DNA of 64,000 nucleotides, taken from NCBI GenBank assembly GCA_023374045.1, contig CM041778.1, forward strand, positions 401,200,438 through 401,264,437. The letters are read 5' to 3'. The DNA is from Limonium bicolor. Taxonomy: Eukaryota > Streptophyta > Magnoliopsida > Caryophyllales > Plumbaginaceae. Made by a program: the position numbers and the translations under genes. Under the pieces are notes generated by a model. That model was not told the origin of the DNA. It saw only the letters and a list, made by a program, of their open reading frames with translations, and did not search any database. Shown here piece by piece: positions 9,355-19,222 of the stretch (its first letter is position 1; each line of letters opens with the position of its first letter).

Positions 9355-10512
9355 CACTAATACATAACAGACCTATTTCATCGGTTGTTTTTGGCCTATT
9401 TTGACAGTTCTGAACAGTCGAAATGGAGGCCACCGAAATAGGTGTGTGATCCTATTTCTACGGTTGTTAGCTAGGAACCGCCGAAATAGGCACGTTTTTA
9501 GAACAAAAAAACACATCTATTTTGGCGGTTCCTAGCTAGCAACCACTAAAATAGGTGTAAATTAGGAAAAAATTGTTATTGTTACCCCGTCTTCAACCTC
9601 ACCTGTTAGCGTTGCAAAATTACAGTGAGGCACAGAGAGATGTTCATTGTTCGCCAGTTAGGGTTGCAAAATTACTGTGATAGGAGCACAGAAAAGAGGT
9701 GTGCAAGGCATGTTCCTTGTTTTCCAGTTGCAAAATTACCGTGGGTGAAGAGATTGTAGGCGTGTGAGCATGTTCCTTGTTTACCAGTTCAGGTTGTAAA
9801 ATTATCGTGAGGCACAGAGCATATTCATTGTTCGCCAGTTAGGGCGCACAAGAGAGGTGTGCAGGGCATGTTCCTTGTTCTCCAGTTGCAAAATCATCTA
9901 CAACAAAGAGAATGAATATATTCGCAGACACAAAGAAGATAATGAAAACGCACAGAGCATGTATGCATTCCTTGTTCACCAGAGAGAATAAGATAAGTTT
10001 GAGTATATTACAGGTTAGGAATGAACAACAGCCACGTCTTCAATCTGGTGAGTGAGATGCAGCAGTTGGAGTGATTTATCACTCCATAGGCGTAAACACA
10101 AGAAGATAATGAAAGGGGAGGTGAAGGCGCAGACATGAAGAAAATGAAGAGAGAGGGAGAGAGAGAGGAAGCGTCAAAAAATGAAGGTGGAGATGGGCGC
10201 ACTTTTTATAAAATTTCATCTATTTCGGCAATTCTTAGCTAGGAACCACCGCAATAGACTAAAAAAACCGAGAATGTGAAAAATTGAACCGGGACGACTC
10301 TATTTCGGCGGTTCCTAGCTAAGAACCGCCGAAATTGGTGTCTTGTTTTTTACACACACAATAATCGACGACCCTATTTCAGCAGTTCCTAGCTAAGAAC
10401 CGCCAAAATAGGTGTCGTTTTTTACACGGGGAAGTTTTAGGGCTCTATTTCAGCAGTTGTGAGAACAACCGCCGAAATAGGGGCATCGAGATAGGCGTTT
10501 CTTGTACTAGTG
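9355..10512. mobile_element. Non-autonomous CACTA (En/Spm-type) element with palindromic subterminal repeats
   Basis: The left end CACTAATACATAACAGACC and the reverse complement of the right end CACTAGTACAAGAAACGCC align well and start with the diagnostic CACTA. The 3-bp flanks are CCG and TCG, a near-match of the expected 3-bp TSD. Six 38-40 bp palindromes of the form CTATTTCGGCGGTTCC-TAGCTA-GGAACCGCCGAAATAG lie near the ends: 9,451-9,490, 9,517-9,555, 10,220-10,257, 10,300-10,338, 10,373-10,412 and 10,444-10,481. In En/Spm such subterminal repeats bind the element's own DNA-binding protein. The interior (9,570-10,200) has no transposase; it holds three diverged copies of a TGTTCCTTGTTYNCCAGTT motif. 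Minus-strand frames there are noise. Confidence 0.88.
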
Positions 10513-10678
10513 TCGGTTGTTATATACTAGTATGTATTTTTTAACCTACTTTTCATTAATAAAAAACCGAGAGTACAACAATGACCTTAAAACAACCCAA
10601 AACATAGTCAGTATGCAAGGACAATATTGGTAAATCCAATAGCCCTAGCCTAAACAACATATATTTTAATGATGTAGT

Positions 10679-11270
10679 TCAAACTGATAGAGAAGACAAG
10701 AGCTTTTCATACTCTTCACGATAATCACCTCCTGGTGCCAAGATAAAGTAGGGTAGATCCCATAAATCCACAACATTCCTAGATCTATTGCTAGATATAG
10801 AAACAAACTTCTTATGATTATTGTTAAAATCGACAACAACATAAGAACACAAGACTAGACTGACATACAAAAGTTCCAAAAGCTCAAACTTGGTGTCACT
10901 GTGAAGGAAAGAACTCAAATGGGAAGAACTAGAAGATGAATTTTGAATCCCAAAACCGACATGCAACAACTTCAAAGCCTCTAAATCCGTGTCTCTGATG
11001 AGGATAGATCTCAGACGAGAATAGTAGGAGAACGGATTTGGAAACCAGTTATCGTCTCTTTCCCTACAATAGCAGTCACTTTTATTAAAATCTACATGTA
11101 AAATATTTGGGGCCTCCAACACGGTGTCGCCATGGATGATAGATCTCAAAACAAGAGGAGATAAAAACAAAATCTAAAGCCCATAGCCGACATGTAAGAG
11201 CTTCCAAGCTACTAACACGGTGTCAATGAGAAGGATGAGTCGTGGCAAAGGCGGAGTTAGAGAGGGCTGA
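10679..11270 (-). pseudogene. Unidentified protein remnant with repeated DTxLEAxKLLHV modules
   Basis: The minus strand from 11,170 gives 163 codons with three related modules: LRSIIHGDTVLEAPNILHV (residues ~8-27), LRSILIRDTDLEALKLLHVG (~53-72) and a weaker one near residue 84 (HSDTKFELLELLYV). A fourth module (LIDTVLVAWKLLHVGYGL) lies upstream at ~11,240-11,180, cut off by a stop codon. Spacing is about 33-45 residues. The leucine pattern is compatible with a leucine-rich-repeat type protein, for example the C-terminal part of an F-box/LRR protein, but I do not recognise the family. The LINE 3' end lies about 300 bp beyond. Confidence 0.4.
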
Positions 11271-11589
11271 TGGGTGTTTTCATTTTTGTACTTTTATCGG
11301 GATGAAGATAAAAGTGGACATGAAATTATTATTTATTGAAAGAGAAGAGCATTGACGCACACACTGGAGTAAGTTACTTTGAAAACTATTCCAAGAGAGA
11401 GCTTACAGAGAAAGAGCAGTAAAGTTCTCACTACAGTAGGTTCCTCATTCCTGAACTCGGCCAAGAGGGGTAAGTCTGCAGAGAAGACTTCTCTTTTTCT
11501 TTCAGTTTCCAAAACTGACACGGTAGACTTCTTCTAAGACTTTTGATTTAGAGTTTTGGATTCTTTTTTTTGGTGAAAAATGGAGGTAT

Positions 11590-12060
11590 TATCTCAATTT
11601 ATTGATGTAGAAGATGAGTTACATACATGATGAAAGAGAAGGGGAAAGATCCACTAAGGGGGGTAGAGAAAAGGGTGGACTCTAGAGAGTTTTGTAGGCC
11701 AAAGTTGGCAAAGGAGTCAGCTATGGAATTTTGATTCCTAGAAAAATAGGTCAGGCTATAGTTTCCCTCCCCTGACATTAATGTTTTACACCTCAAAATC
11801 ATAGGTTTCATTGGATGATAACTTGGGCACTTTTCCACCTGAGAAACAACTGCTAGAAAGTCCAACTGGAATAGTACATTGTCCAACTTGAGAGCTCTGG
11901 CCTGCTCCAAGGTTGAAAGAAGGGCTTTTGCTTTGGTAGTGACCATGTCCCATATGCCCAGCCCAGTAGAAAAACCAACGATCTATGAACCATCTACTTT
12001 TCTGCACACTCCACCCGCACCCGCTTTGCTGGTACCGGGATGAACTGCACCGTCAACTTG
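11590..12060 (-). pseudogene. LINE RNase H domain
   Basis: The open part (11,946-11,599) begins AKALLSTLEQARALKLDNVL, then FQLDFLAVVSQVEKC and LTYFSRNQNSIADSFANFGL, matching the plant-type RNase H fold (RVT_3) that ends LINE ORF2. An upstream piece in a shifted frame (VDGAV...AGAGGVCRK at ~12,050-11,990) supplies the start of the domain including the first acidic residue. The frameshift shows that it is dead. Confidence 0.8.
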
Positions 12061-12087
12061 GAAGATATAGTCATGAACTGGCTGTAT

Positions 12088-12573
12088 TCAACTGTCAACT
12101 GAGGAAGAAAGACTGGTTGAATTAAAGGGTAATCCATTATCATCAAAATCAGCAAGCTCTCCAATCTGTTTCCATGACCTTGTTATATGTGCTAACAATC
12201 TGGTTATCATGTGAAAAGGCATGAAAATTAGTGTTTCATAAGTGAAAATTCTTATGTTTTGCCAATTCCATAGTAAGTGGCAGAGAACCAAGAACACCAC
12301 AATGCTCATATGTTTAATGAGAAAATTAAATTTATAAGACAAATTATCCAGGATCCACTCATGTAATGTGTAGCTGTAAAACTTATGTTTGTCAACAGCA
12401 GTAAGAATCTTATTCCCGACTCTCTTTACAATCGAACAATCTCTAAGCACATGGGTAATAGTCTCCTCCTGTTCACAATAGTAACAAGCGTTAGAATTAG
12501 AGAAACCCAGCCCCCATCTTAGGGAATTTGTCATTAAACCATCGTTCAGAATTTTCCACATATGCAGCTTCAT
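12088..12573 (-). pseudogene. LINE zf-RVT domain
   Basis: WKILNDGLMTNSLRWGLGFS followed by ACYYCEQEETITHVLRDCSI is the zinc-binding segment that follows the RT in plant L1 ORF2 (C-x2-C, then H-x4-C). The open frame of 161 codons runs into the linker before RNase H. It is separated from the RNase H piece by stops at ~12,088. Confidence 0.8.
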
Positions 12574-12999
12574 TCTTTCTTGGACTATAGTTCTTCAGAC
12601 ATAATTTAAAACCTGTTGAGAACCACCATTAGACGAATTCTGATTATCCAATGTATTAAACAAGTTATAGGCAGAACTAGTAGAACTAAATTTCCAAGAG
12701 ATAAAATCATTATTTGAATCACGGAAAACTTTAAAGTGAACAAAATCTTGTTTCAGAGAAGAGGGTAACAGGCCCATGAACTAATTCAAACCCAGCCCGA
12801 CTCATTATCCCAGTAGTCAGCCATTTTATCATTAATTAAAGAAGGGGAAATAGGAGCAAAAGCAAGAGATCATAGTGGGACATCCATCAGCCAACGATCA
12901 GTCTAGAAATTAAGGAACTTCCCATTACTCAACACCCATTTGGCTCCTTTTTGTACATGGGGAGCTATCTTCTAAATGCTCTTCCAAGTGCTCGAGCAT

Positions 13000-14700
13000 C
13001 TAGTAGTCCCAGGGTTCTTATATTTCTTGAGTAAGATCAAATAATGAGGGCTAGCTTTTCCTAAAATTATATTCCAAAATAAGTTTACGAAAGCAAGCAT
13101 GGTTCATCACCTGGGCTCTCCTATAGCCTAAACCGCCCTCAGTTTTGTTTCTACACATTTTATCCCAAGAGATTAGGTGGAATTTCCTAAAATCAGGTTC
13201 ATGACCCCATATGAAGCTCCTAGCCAACTTATCAATTGAGTTACAAGTTCTTTTGGGGAGGATCTAGCATTGTATTTCATGTACAGGGATCGAGGAGATA
13301 GAACTTTTAACTAGACACACTCTACCAGCCATGGACAATGACTTTCTTTTCCATCCTGAAAGTCTTTTTCGTAATTCTCTATACTTAAGTTATGGGTTAT
13401 AGCACTAGATTTTTGTTGCTTCATATGTACTCCTAGAGATTTACCAAACTCAGACTTAAGCGGGATTTGAGCCTTAGAACTAAGAATTCTAGCTCTCTCC
13501 CCAGTAATGTTATTAGACAGGAATAAGGAGGATTTTTCAAAACTCATAACCTGCCTCAAAGCACTGCAAAACTCAGCTGTGCAATCACGCATAACCCTAA
13601 TATGAGAAGGAGTAGCAGCACCAAATAAGATCATATCATCAACAAAGAACACATGCAAAATTTTAGTGCCTTTCCTACCCAAAGATGAGGGTTTCCATAA
13701 TCTTCTCTCCACAGAAATATTAAATAGCTGAGCAAGCTTTTCAAGATAGAGAACAAAAATATAAGAGGATAGGGGGTCTCCCTGTCTGGCTCCCTTACCC
13801 GTCTTGATAACATTCTAAAGCCTTCCTTTAATATTAGTTTAATAAGACACAATAGTAATACAGCTCATGATCAGAAGTCTAAAAGAATCAGGAATACACA
13901 AACATGTCAAAGTCCCATTGAGAAAATTCCAATCTAGCTGGTAATATGCTCCGGCAAGATCAAGTTTCATGGCCAAGAACCCCTCTCTAGCTTTTGTATG
14001 TCTCATGTAATGGATAGTATCTTGGACTAGCATATTGTTGTCAAAAATGCTCCTCCCTAGGACAAAACTAGACTGAAAGGGAGATATCCTATGGGGTAGT
14101 AAAGGTTTTAGGCGGTTAATTATGACTTTTGAGAGAAATTTGTACTGAACTTGACAAGGTGATATGGGTCTTAAATTGCTTATAGTTGCAGGGCTAGCAA
14201 TTTTAAGGATAAGTGTAACAATAGTCCTGTTTATTTCAAGGCTGGCAGAACAATCACTAAAGGCTTGCACCATAAATTTTGAATCGAAGGGCCAGTTAGA
14301 TCCCAAAATCTTTGAAAGAAACCAGTAGGAAACTCATCCACCTCCGGAGCTTTGAACCCTTTCATGCTTTTTAAAGCATTAATAATTGCTAAAGTAGAAA
14401 TAGGAGCATTTAAGGACCTCATAATATTTGCACTTATGCAGGGAAACAAGTGACCCTCCAAGCATTCTAACCTTATCTCTCTAGTCTTAAAAACGTTAGA
14501 GAAGTGGCTCTCTATTTCTCTGAAAATATCTTTTTCCTCAATTAACCACTACCTAGATATATTTTGAATCTTAGAGATTCTATTCTTGTTTCTTCTAATG
14601 ACAGCCCTCGTTTTAAAGTGTTTAGTATTCCTATCCGCTAGCCTAATCCACTGGTCTCTTGATCTCTGTTTCCATAGAATTTCTTCCTTTTCAAGCTAAA
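13000..14700 (-). pseudogene. LINE reverse transcriptase domain
   Basis: Collinear RT motifs are spread over three frames: MKGFKAPEVDEFPTGFFQRF (~14,350), LRPISPCQVQYKFLSKVIIN and FVLGRSIFDNNMLVQDTIHY (14,180-14,000), LAMKLDLAGAYYQLDWNFL (~13,940), and ILHVFFVDDMILFGAATPSH at ~13,650. The FVDD catalytic pair is kept, but the first catalytic aspartate region reads AYYQLDW where AYDRxEW is usual, so the D is replaced. Frameshifts at ~14,300 and ~13,830 separate the pieces. Confidence 0.85.
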
Positions 14701-14950
14701 CCTCCAATTGTGTGGACAAACTTTTCTCCAGCCCTAGAAGATGGTCCCCAATACCACTATCAACCGCCTTTTGGATACCTTTCATTCTACCTATGATCAT
14801 GTTTTTCTCCTTTATAATATGGCCAAAGGAGTTTTTGTTCCAAAATTTGAGATCTGAACTGAGAGAGCAAAGTGACGAGCCCAGATCATCCTCTTTATCC
14901 CATTTATCAACCACAAATTTCCTAAAATCTTTATGAGTAAACCACACATC

Positions 14951-15700
14951 CTACAATCTAAATATTCTATGACCCACCTCAGAACACTTTGTATGGTTTA
15001 TGCACAGGTTGATGGGATTATGCTTAGATGAGAATCTAGGAATAATATCTAAAGAAGCATCAGGGAAGACCATTCTCCAATTAATAGTGGCTATGATCCT
15101 ATATAGTTTAGCTCTATGAGTGCCATTTGTCCAAGTGAAACACTCACCTTTAGCATCTATCTCCACCAGCCCTCAATCATTAAACCATTTTAAAAACTTT
15201 CTATCAATCCCACAGTTTGCTCAAACTGAATTATTCCTATCAGAAGACCCTAAAGTAGCATTAAAATCTCCGTCAAGAACCTAGAAGGCCTCATTATCAG
15301 GCTGCACCTGTTTAAGCTTTCCCCAAAGACTATCCTATCTCCGCCAGATTGGGACTCCCATACACAGCAGTTAAGAGAGAAATTTCCTATCATCATTACA
15401 CACCTCACTATGGATAAACTAAGGATCAAACAAAACAATATTAATAGATATAGGGTTGTTCCATTAAATCCATACTCCACCACTAAAGCCATGAGCCTCC
15501 TCCTTGTACCAGGAATCAAAGCCTAAATTCTTAGACACTGATTCAGTTGTAATTCAATTAATACGAGGTTCAAAATCACCAGGATACCAGGGTTGTAAAT
15601 TCTCTTTAACTCCCAGATAGCTCTATGGATGCTAGGTTTTAATGCACCTCTAACATTCCAGAATAATATATTACTCAACATTAATAAGATAAAAAAGAAT
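14951..15700 (-). pseudogene. LINE AP-like endonuclease domain
   Basis: Near 15,150-15,000 the minus strand reads CFTWTNGTHRAKLYRIIATI and FSSKHNPINL, the end of the APE-type endonuclease (GxxFTWTN and SDHxP motifs; here the D of SDH is K). Upstream pieces at ~15,500-15,250 (CVWESQSGGDRIVFGESLNR in one frame) correspond to the middle of the domain but are frameshifted. It is not functional. Confidence 0.75.
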
Positions 15701-15845
15701 TAACCGTTATTAGGAGCAAGGTAAACTTCGCCCTTCTTACCGACCCTAGGAGATGACCTAGTCGTATTCAAAGTGATCTCTACAGAGTTTAGGATATCAC
15801 CTGGATTATTTCTTGAATTATTCAAGAGTTTTGGATTACGCTAAT

Positions 15846-16330
15846 TCAAGCAACTCCTAGCTCCAAGTCTCGACTCGTCTGCTCGGCCTTTATCAGATTG
15901 TGGAGGCATCGCCAGGTTTCTAAGCTTCCCAGACCCCGATCCTCTGAACCATCTTCAGTCAAAACTATAAATTTTGAGTCACTCTCCCGCTGATTCCTAT
16001 TGGGACCCAAAATTGGTCTATCTTTACTCTCGTTCCTTGCAAGATTGTGCCTTTCTAGCACCATCCATTCCCCAAAATCCTCCACCACGTGAGCACTAGT
16101 CTCTTCTTTAGAATCTTGGACCAATTTAATCCCATCTGTTTGTTGAACTTGTTCTTCCAAAGCATTAAAAGGACAAGCCGCGTCATTGTACCCGTAGCAC
16201 CCACATTTCAAGCATACCAAATGCAAACCCTCGTACTCGATCTACATGGTTTTTCTTCTAAACCGGTACTTTGCAAGAGAGGTTTAGTTAAGTTTACTTC
16301 GATGGCGACTCACCAGTCTTGATTTACCAT
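15846..16330 (-). pseudogene. LINE ORF1 C-terminal part with CCHC-like knuckle
   Basis: EYEGLHLVCLKCGCYGYNDAACPF begins near 16,240: a C-x2-C-x4-(H)-x4-C knuckle with H replaced by Y. Upstream, the same frame reads EVNLTKPLLAKYRFRRK, the usual stretch before the knuckle in plant LINE ORF1, then TM followed by a stop codon (TAG) just before IEYEG. Downstream is a hydrophilic tail (DFGEWMVLERHN) typical for these proteins. The in-frame stop and the missing N-terminus show that it is broken. Confidence 0.8.
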
Positions 16331-17153
16331 ATGTGAAGCTGAAAGATCTGCCTTTTTAACACAGCTAGCCCTAGCTCAAGAACAGAAGAAATTCGTTATA
16401 ATATTCACTTGGCAACTCAGGAAGGTTCTCCTTCAAAAGGTATCACTTTTTTTCTTGAACCGATTAAATGTAGTAGTTAGCTTTGATTAATTGACTTTAT
16501 TGAGCAACTAACATTATTTAATTTAGGTTTTTTTTTTCTTCTTCGTTCTAATGTTAGATTTAAATTATTCATGAAATACCACTATATTTTGGGCTAATGC
16601 ATGAAATGCCACAAAAATAAAATCACAATGTGCAACTACATTTATGCAAAAGTCCATGAAATGTCACTATAATCATTGACCAGAAGGAAAAAAAGACAAA
16701 AATACCCCCACTAGTTAAAAGTACTTTTAACATTCACAATATGCCCCTAAGTGTTAAAAAATTCACAAATAATATATATATTATTAAAAAAATATTATAG
16801 AACTGAAAAAATCATTAAATATTTTTTAAAAAGTAAATATTTATAAATATTGTTTAAATTATTTAGAACCTTTAAAAATACAGAATTTTAAACACTAATT
16901 TATACCAGATTTTTACCTAATTTTACCAATTAATTATCATAATTTATACCACATTTTAAATTATATTTTTTTACCAACTTAAAGTAATTATTAACATAAA
17001 TTGTATTATTATTTATTAACTAATATTCAGAAAAAATATTAACAAAAATTAAAATTACTTTGTAGATAACTTTATGACATAATATTTTGTAGATAACAAA
17101 GTACATTATGTGATAAAGTTATCTGCAAAATGGAATATAATTTTTTTTTAAAT

Positions 17154-17655
17154 AGAGTAAATTACTATGAACCCCCTTGAGGATTGGGTATATTACCGTT
17201 AACCCCCTTGTGTTTATCATAATTATTGGTAACCACCTTGAGGTTATGGTATCTCTGACTATGAGCCCCCGAACTATAACTTTGTTATCAAAATGTTAAC
17301 TACGAGCTGACCCATCAACTTAATCACTTATTAATGACATGTTGGACAACAAAACTATAATTCAACATCGTCTAACTCCCTCGTCCCAATTCAGATGCAT
17401 TTTTGAGGTAGGGTTGACGTTTTTCGGACAATAAGAATGCTGATTAAGTAGTGTTTTTTGTCCAACATGTCATTAATAATGTGATTAAACTGATGGAGTC
17501 AGCAAGTAGTTAACATTTTGATAACAAAGTTATAGTTCGGGGGCTCGTAGTCAGAGATACCTTAACCTCAAGGTGGTTACCAATAATTATGATAAACATA
17601 AGGGGGTTAACGGTAATATACCCAATACTCAAGGGGGTTCCGAGTAATTTACTCT
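17154..17655. mobile_element. Palindromic MITE, copy 1 (502 bp)
   Basis: Ends are AGAGTAAATTACTATG and CGAGTAATTTACTCT. The two halves are inverted repeats of about 200 bp (GAACCCCCTTGAGGATTGGG against the reverse complement of CCCAATACTCAAGGGGGTTC) around a ~100-bp loop. A second copy follows 320 bp downstream in the same orientation and is nearly identical. AT-rich flanks (TTTAAAT / TTAAAAT) make the TSD uncertain. It sits near the centre of the fold-back element. Confidence 0.85.
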
Positions 17656-17974
17656 TTAAAATAAGTTTCTAATTATTAGTTAAAAATAAAATAATATATT
17701 TTGAATAAATAATTTAAATTGGTAGAAAAAAATAATTAAAAAGTATGGTAGAAATTATGGCACTTAATTAGTTAATTATGATACATAATTGGTATAAATT
17801 GGTAGAAATTTTGGTATAATTTATGTGTTTAAAACACTATATTCTTCTTTGTGGTACTGATTAATGTTAAAAAATTAAATATTCTTTACTTTGTTTTCAC
17901 TATTTTAGGATAATATATTTTTTATTTTTTATTTTCTTTTTCAGTATTTATAATATCTTATAGTTATATATATA

Positions 17975-18479
17975 AGAGTAAATTACTATGAACCCCCTTG
18001 AGGATTGGGTATATTACCGTTAACCCCCTTGTGTTTATCATAATTATTGGTAACCACCTTGAGGTTATGGTATCTCTGACTATGAGCCCCCGAACTATAA
18101 CTTTGTTATCAAATGTTAACTACGAGCTGACCCATCAACTTAATCACATTATTAATGACATGTTGGACAACAAAACTACTTAATCAACATCGTCTAACTC
18201 TCCCTCGTCCCAATTCAGATGCATTTTTGAGGTAGGGTTGACGTTTTTCGGACAATAAGAATGCTGATTAAGTAGTGTTTTTTGTCCAACATGTCATTAA
18301 TAATGTGATTAAACTGATGGGGTCAGCAAGTAGTTAACATTTTGATAACAAAGTTATAGTTCGGGGGCTCGTAGTCAGAGATACCTTAACCTCAAGGTGG
18401 TTACCAATAATTATGATAAACATAAGGGGGTTAACGGTAATATACCCAATACTCAAGGGGGTTCTGAGTAATTTACTCT
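17975..18479. mobile_element. Palindromic MITE, copy 2 (505 bp)
   Basis: Same family and orientation as the copy at 17,154, with only a few substitutions and 1-3 base indels. It lies in the right arm of the fold-back element: removing it restores the inverse alignment with the left arm. Flanks are TATATATA-like on both sides, consistent with an AT-rich target duplication. The small plus-strand open frame at 17,998-18,183 is a translation of the arm. Confidence 0.85.
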
Positions 18480-19010
18480 ATATATAATTATATCTTTATA
18501 GTATTTTGAATTTTTCATGAATATTTAACACTTAGGGGTATATTGTGAACTTTAAAAGTACCTTGATAACTAGTAGAGGTAATTTTGTTTTTTTTCCTTC
18601 AGGACAATGACTATAGTGGCATTTCATAGATGTAGACACCAAAAATTCTCACCCCATAAAGCAAATTCTGAAATAAGAAACGAAATAAGAGGGGTCGTCG
18701 CCTTTCTTTTTCAAAACATATTAGCGTGCGTGCCATAACGAAACCGTCATTTTATAACCTTTTTCAAAGCATTTCAAAAAACACGATTTTCCAAAAAATG
18801 AATTTTCAAACAATAATCCGGTTTTAAACCCATTCATCTTGTTTTATTTACTTATCTTATTATTTACACCACATAATTTCATGTCATTAGATTAGTCTTC
18901 TCTTTTTTATTGTATATTTTCTTTTAAAATAGTAGCATTTTTAGAGGGGTTATCCAGTCAAATTTAGAACTCTCGTATTATTTCTCCCATGAATATATTG
19001 AAATTCAATC

Positions 19011-19078
19011 CAGTGTAACCGGTTAAGAGGCTCGCCACGCAACTTGTAGGTTGCGAGTTCGATCCTTGGCGAGGGACG
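19011..19078 (+). repeat. tRNA-like segment 1 inside the LTR
   Basis: CAGTGTAACCGGTTAAG resembles a tRNA D-arm, and TTGCGAGTTCGATCCTTGG resembles a T-arm with its invariant TTCGA. The spacing fits a tRNA-like body. The A box matches its consensus at only about 9 of 12 positions. It stands 70 bases before a second tRNA-like segment. A functional tRNA is not supported: no CCA-side acceptor pairing is evident. Confidence 0.4.
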
Positions 19079-19150
19079 GTGGTCTTTTAATTTCCGTTTT
19101 TAGCTCACGTCAGAGCTTTTACTCTTGTTAGTTCTGTTATGTATCGAATC

Positions 19151-19222
19151 GCATCGCAGCTTAGCTGGACAAGGCACGAGAGGGACTGTCCAGAGATCCC
19201 GAGTTCGAGTCTGGGTAAATGC
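19151..19222 (+). repeat. tRNA-like segment 2 inside the LTR
   Basis: CATCGCAGCTTAGCTGG gives an A-box match of 11/12 (19,157-19,168). AGTTCGAGTCT (19,202-19,212) matches the B box at 9/11. The lead CATCGC and TAGCTGG are shared with the tRNA-like segment of the minus-strand LTR at 4,300-4,372, suggesting that both descend from one tRNA-like module. Confidence 0.5.

Larger units (their letters stand above)
11564..16430 (-). mobile_element. L1-type LINE with ORF1, endonuclease, RT and RNase H, decayed
   Basis: Read on the minus strand the order is CCHC-containing ORF1 (16.3-15.8 kb), AP-type endonuclease (15.7-14.95 kb), reverse transcriptase (14.5-13.0 kb), zf-RVT (12.6-12.1 kb), RNase H (12.06-11.6 kb), then a short A-tail (11,571-11,564) preceded by AATTGAGATAATACC, the usual look of a plant L1 3' end. 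Many stops and frameshifts are present. The 5' end is uncertain: ORF1 is recognisable only from about 16,330, and nothing LINE-like remains beyond ~16,430. I could not find a TSD pair. Confidence 0.85.

Noticed and set aside
15826..15838. GAGTTTTGGATT repeated at 11,551 as a LINE target-site duplication
   Set aside because: The upper copy lies between LINE ORF1 and ORF2 rather than at the 5' end, so it is more likely chance.
19011..19222. Functional tRNA genes
   Set aside because: Promoter-box matches exist, but acceptor stems do not close and the segments lie in an LTR.
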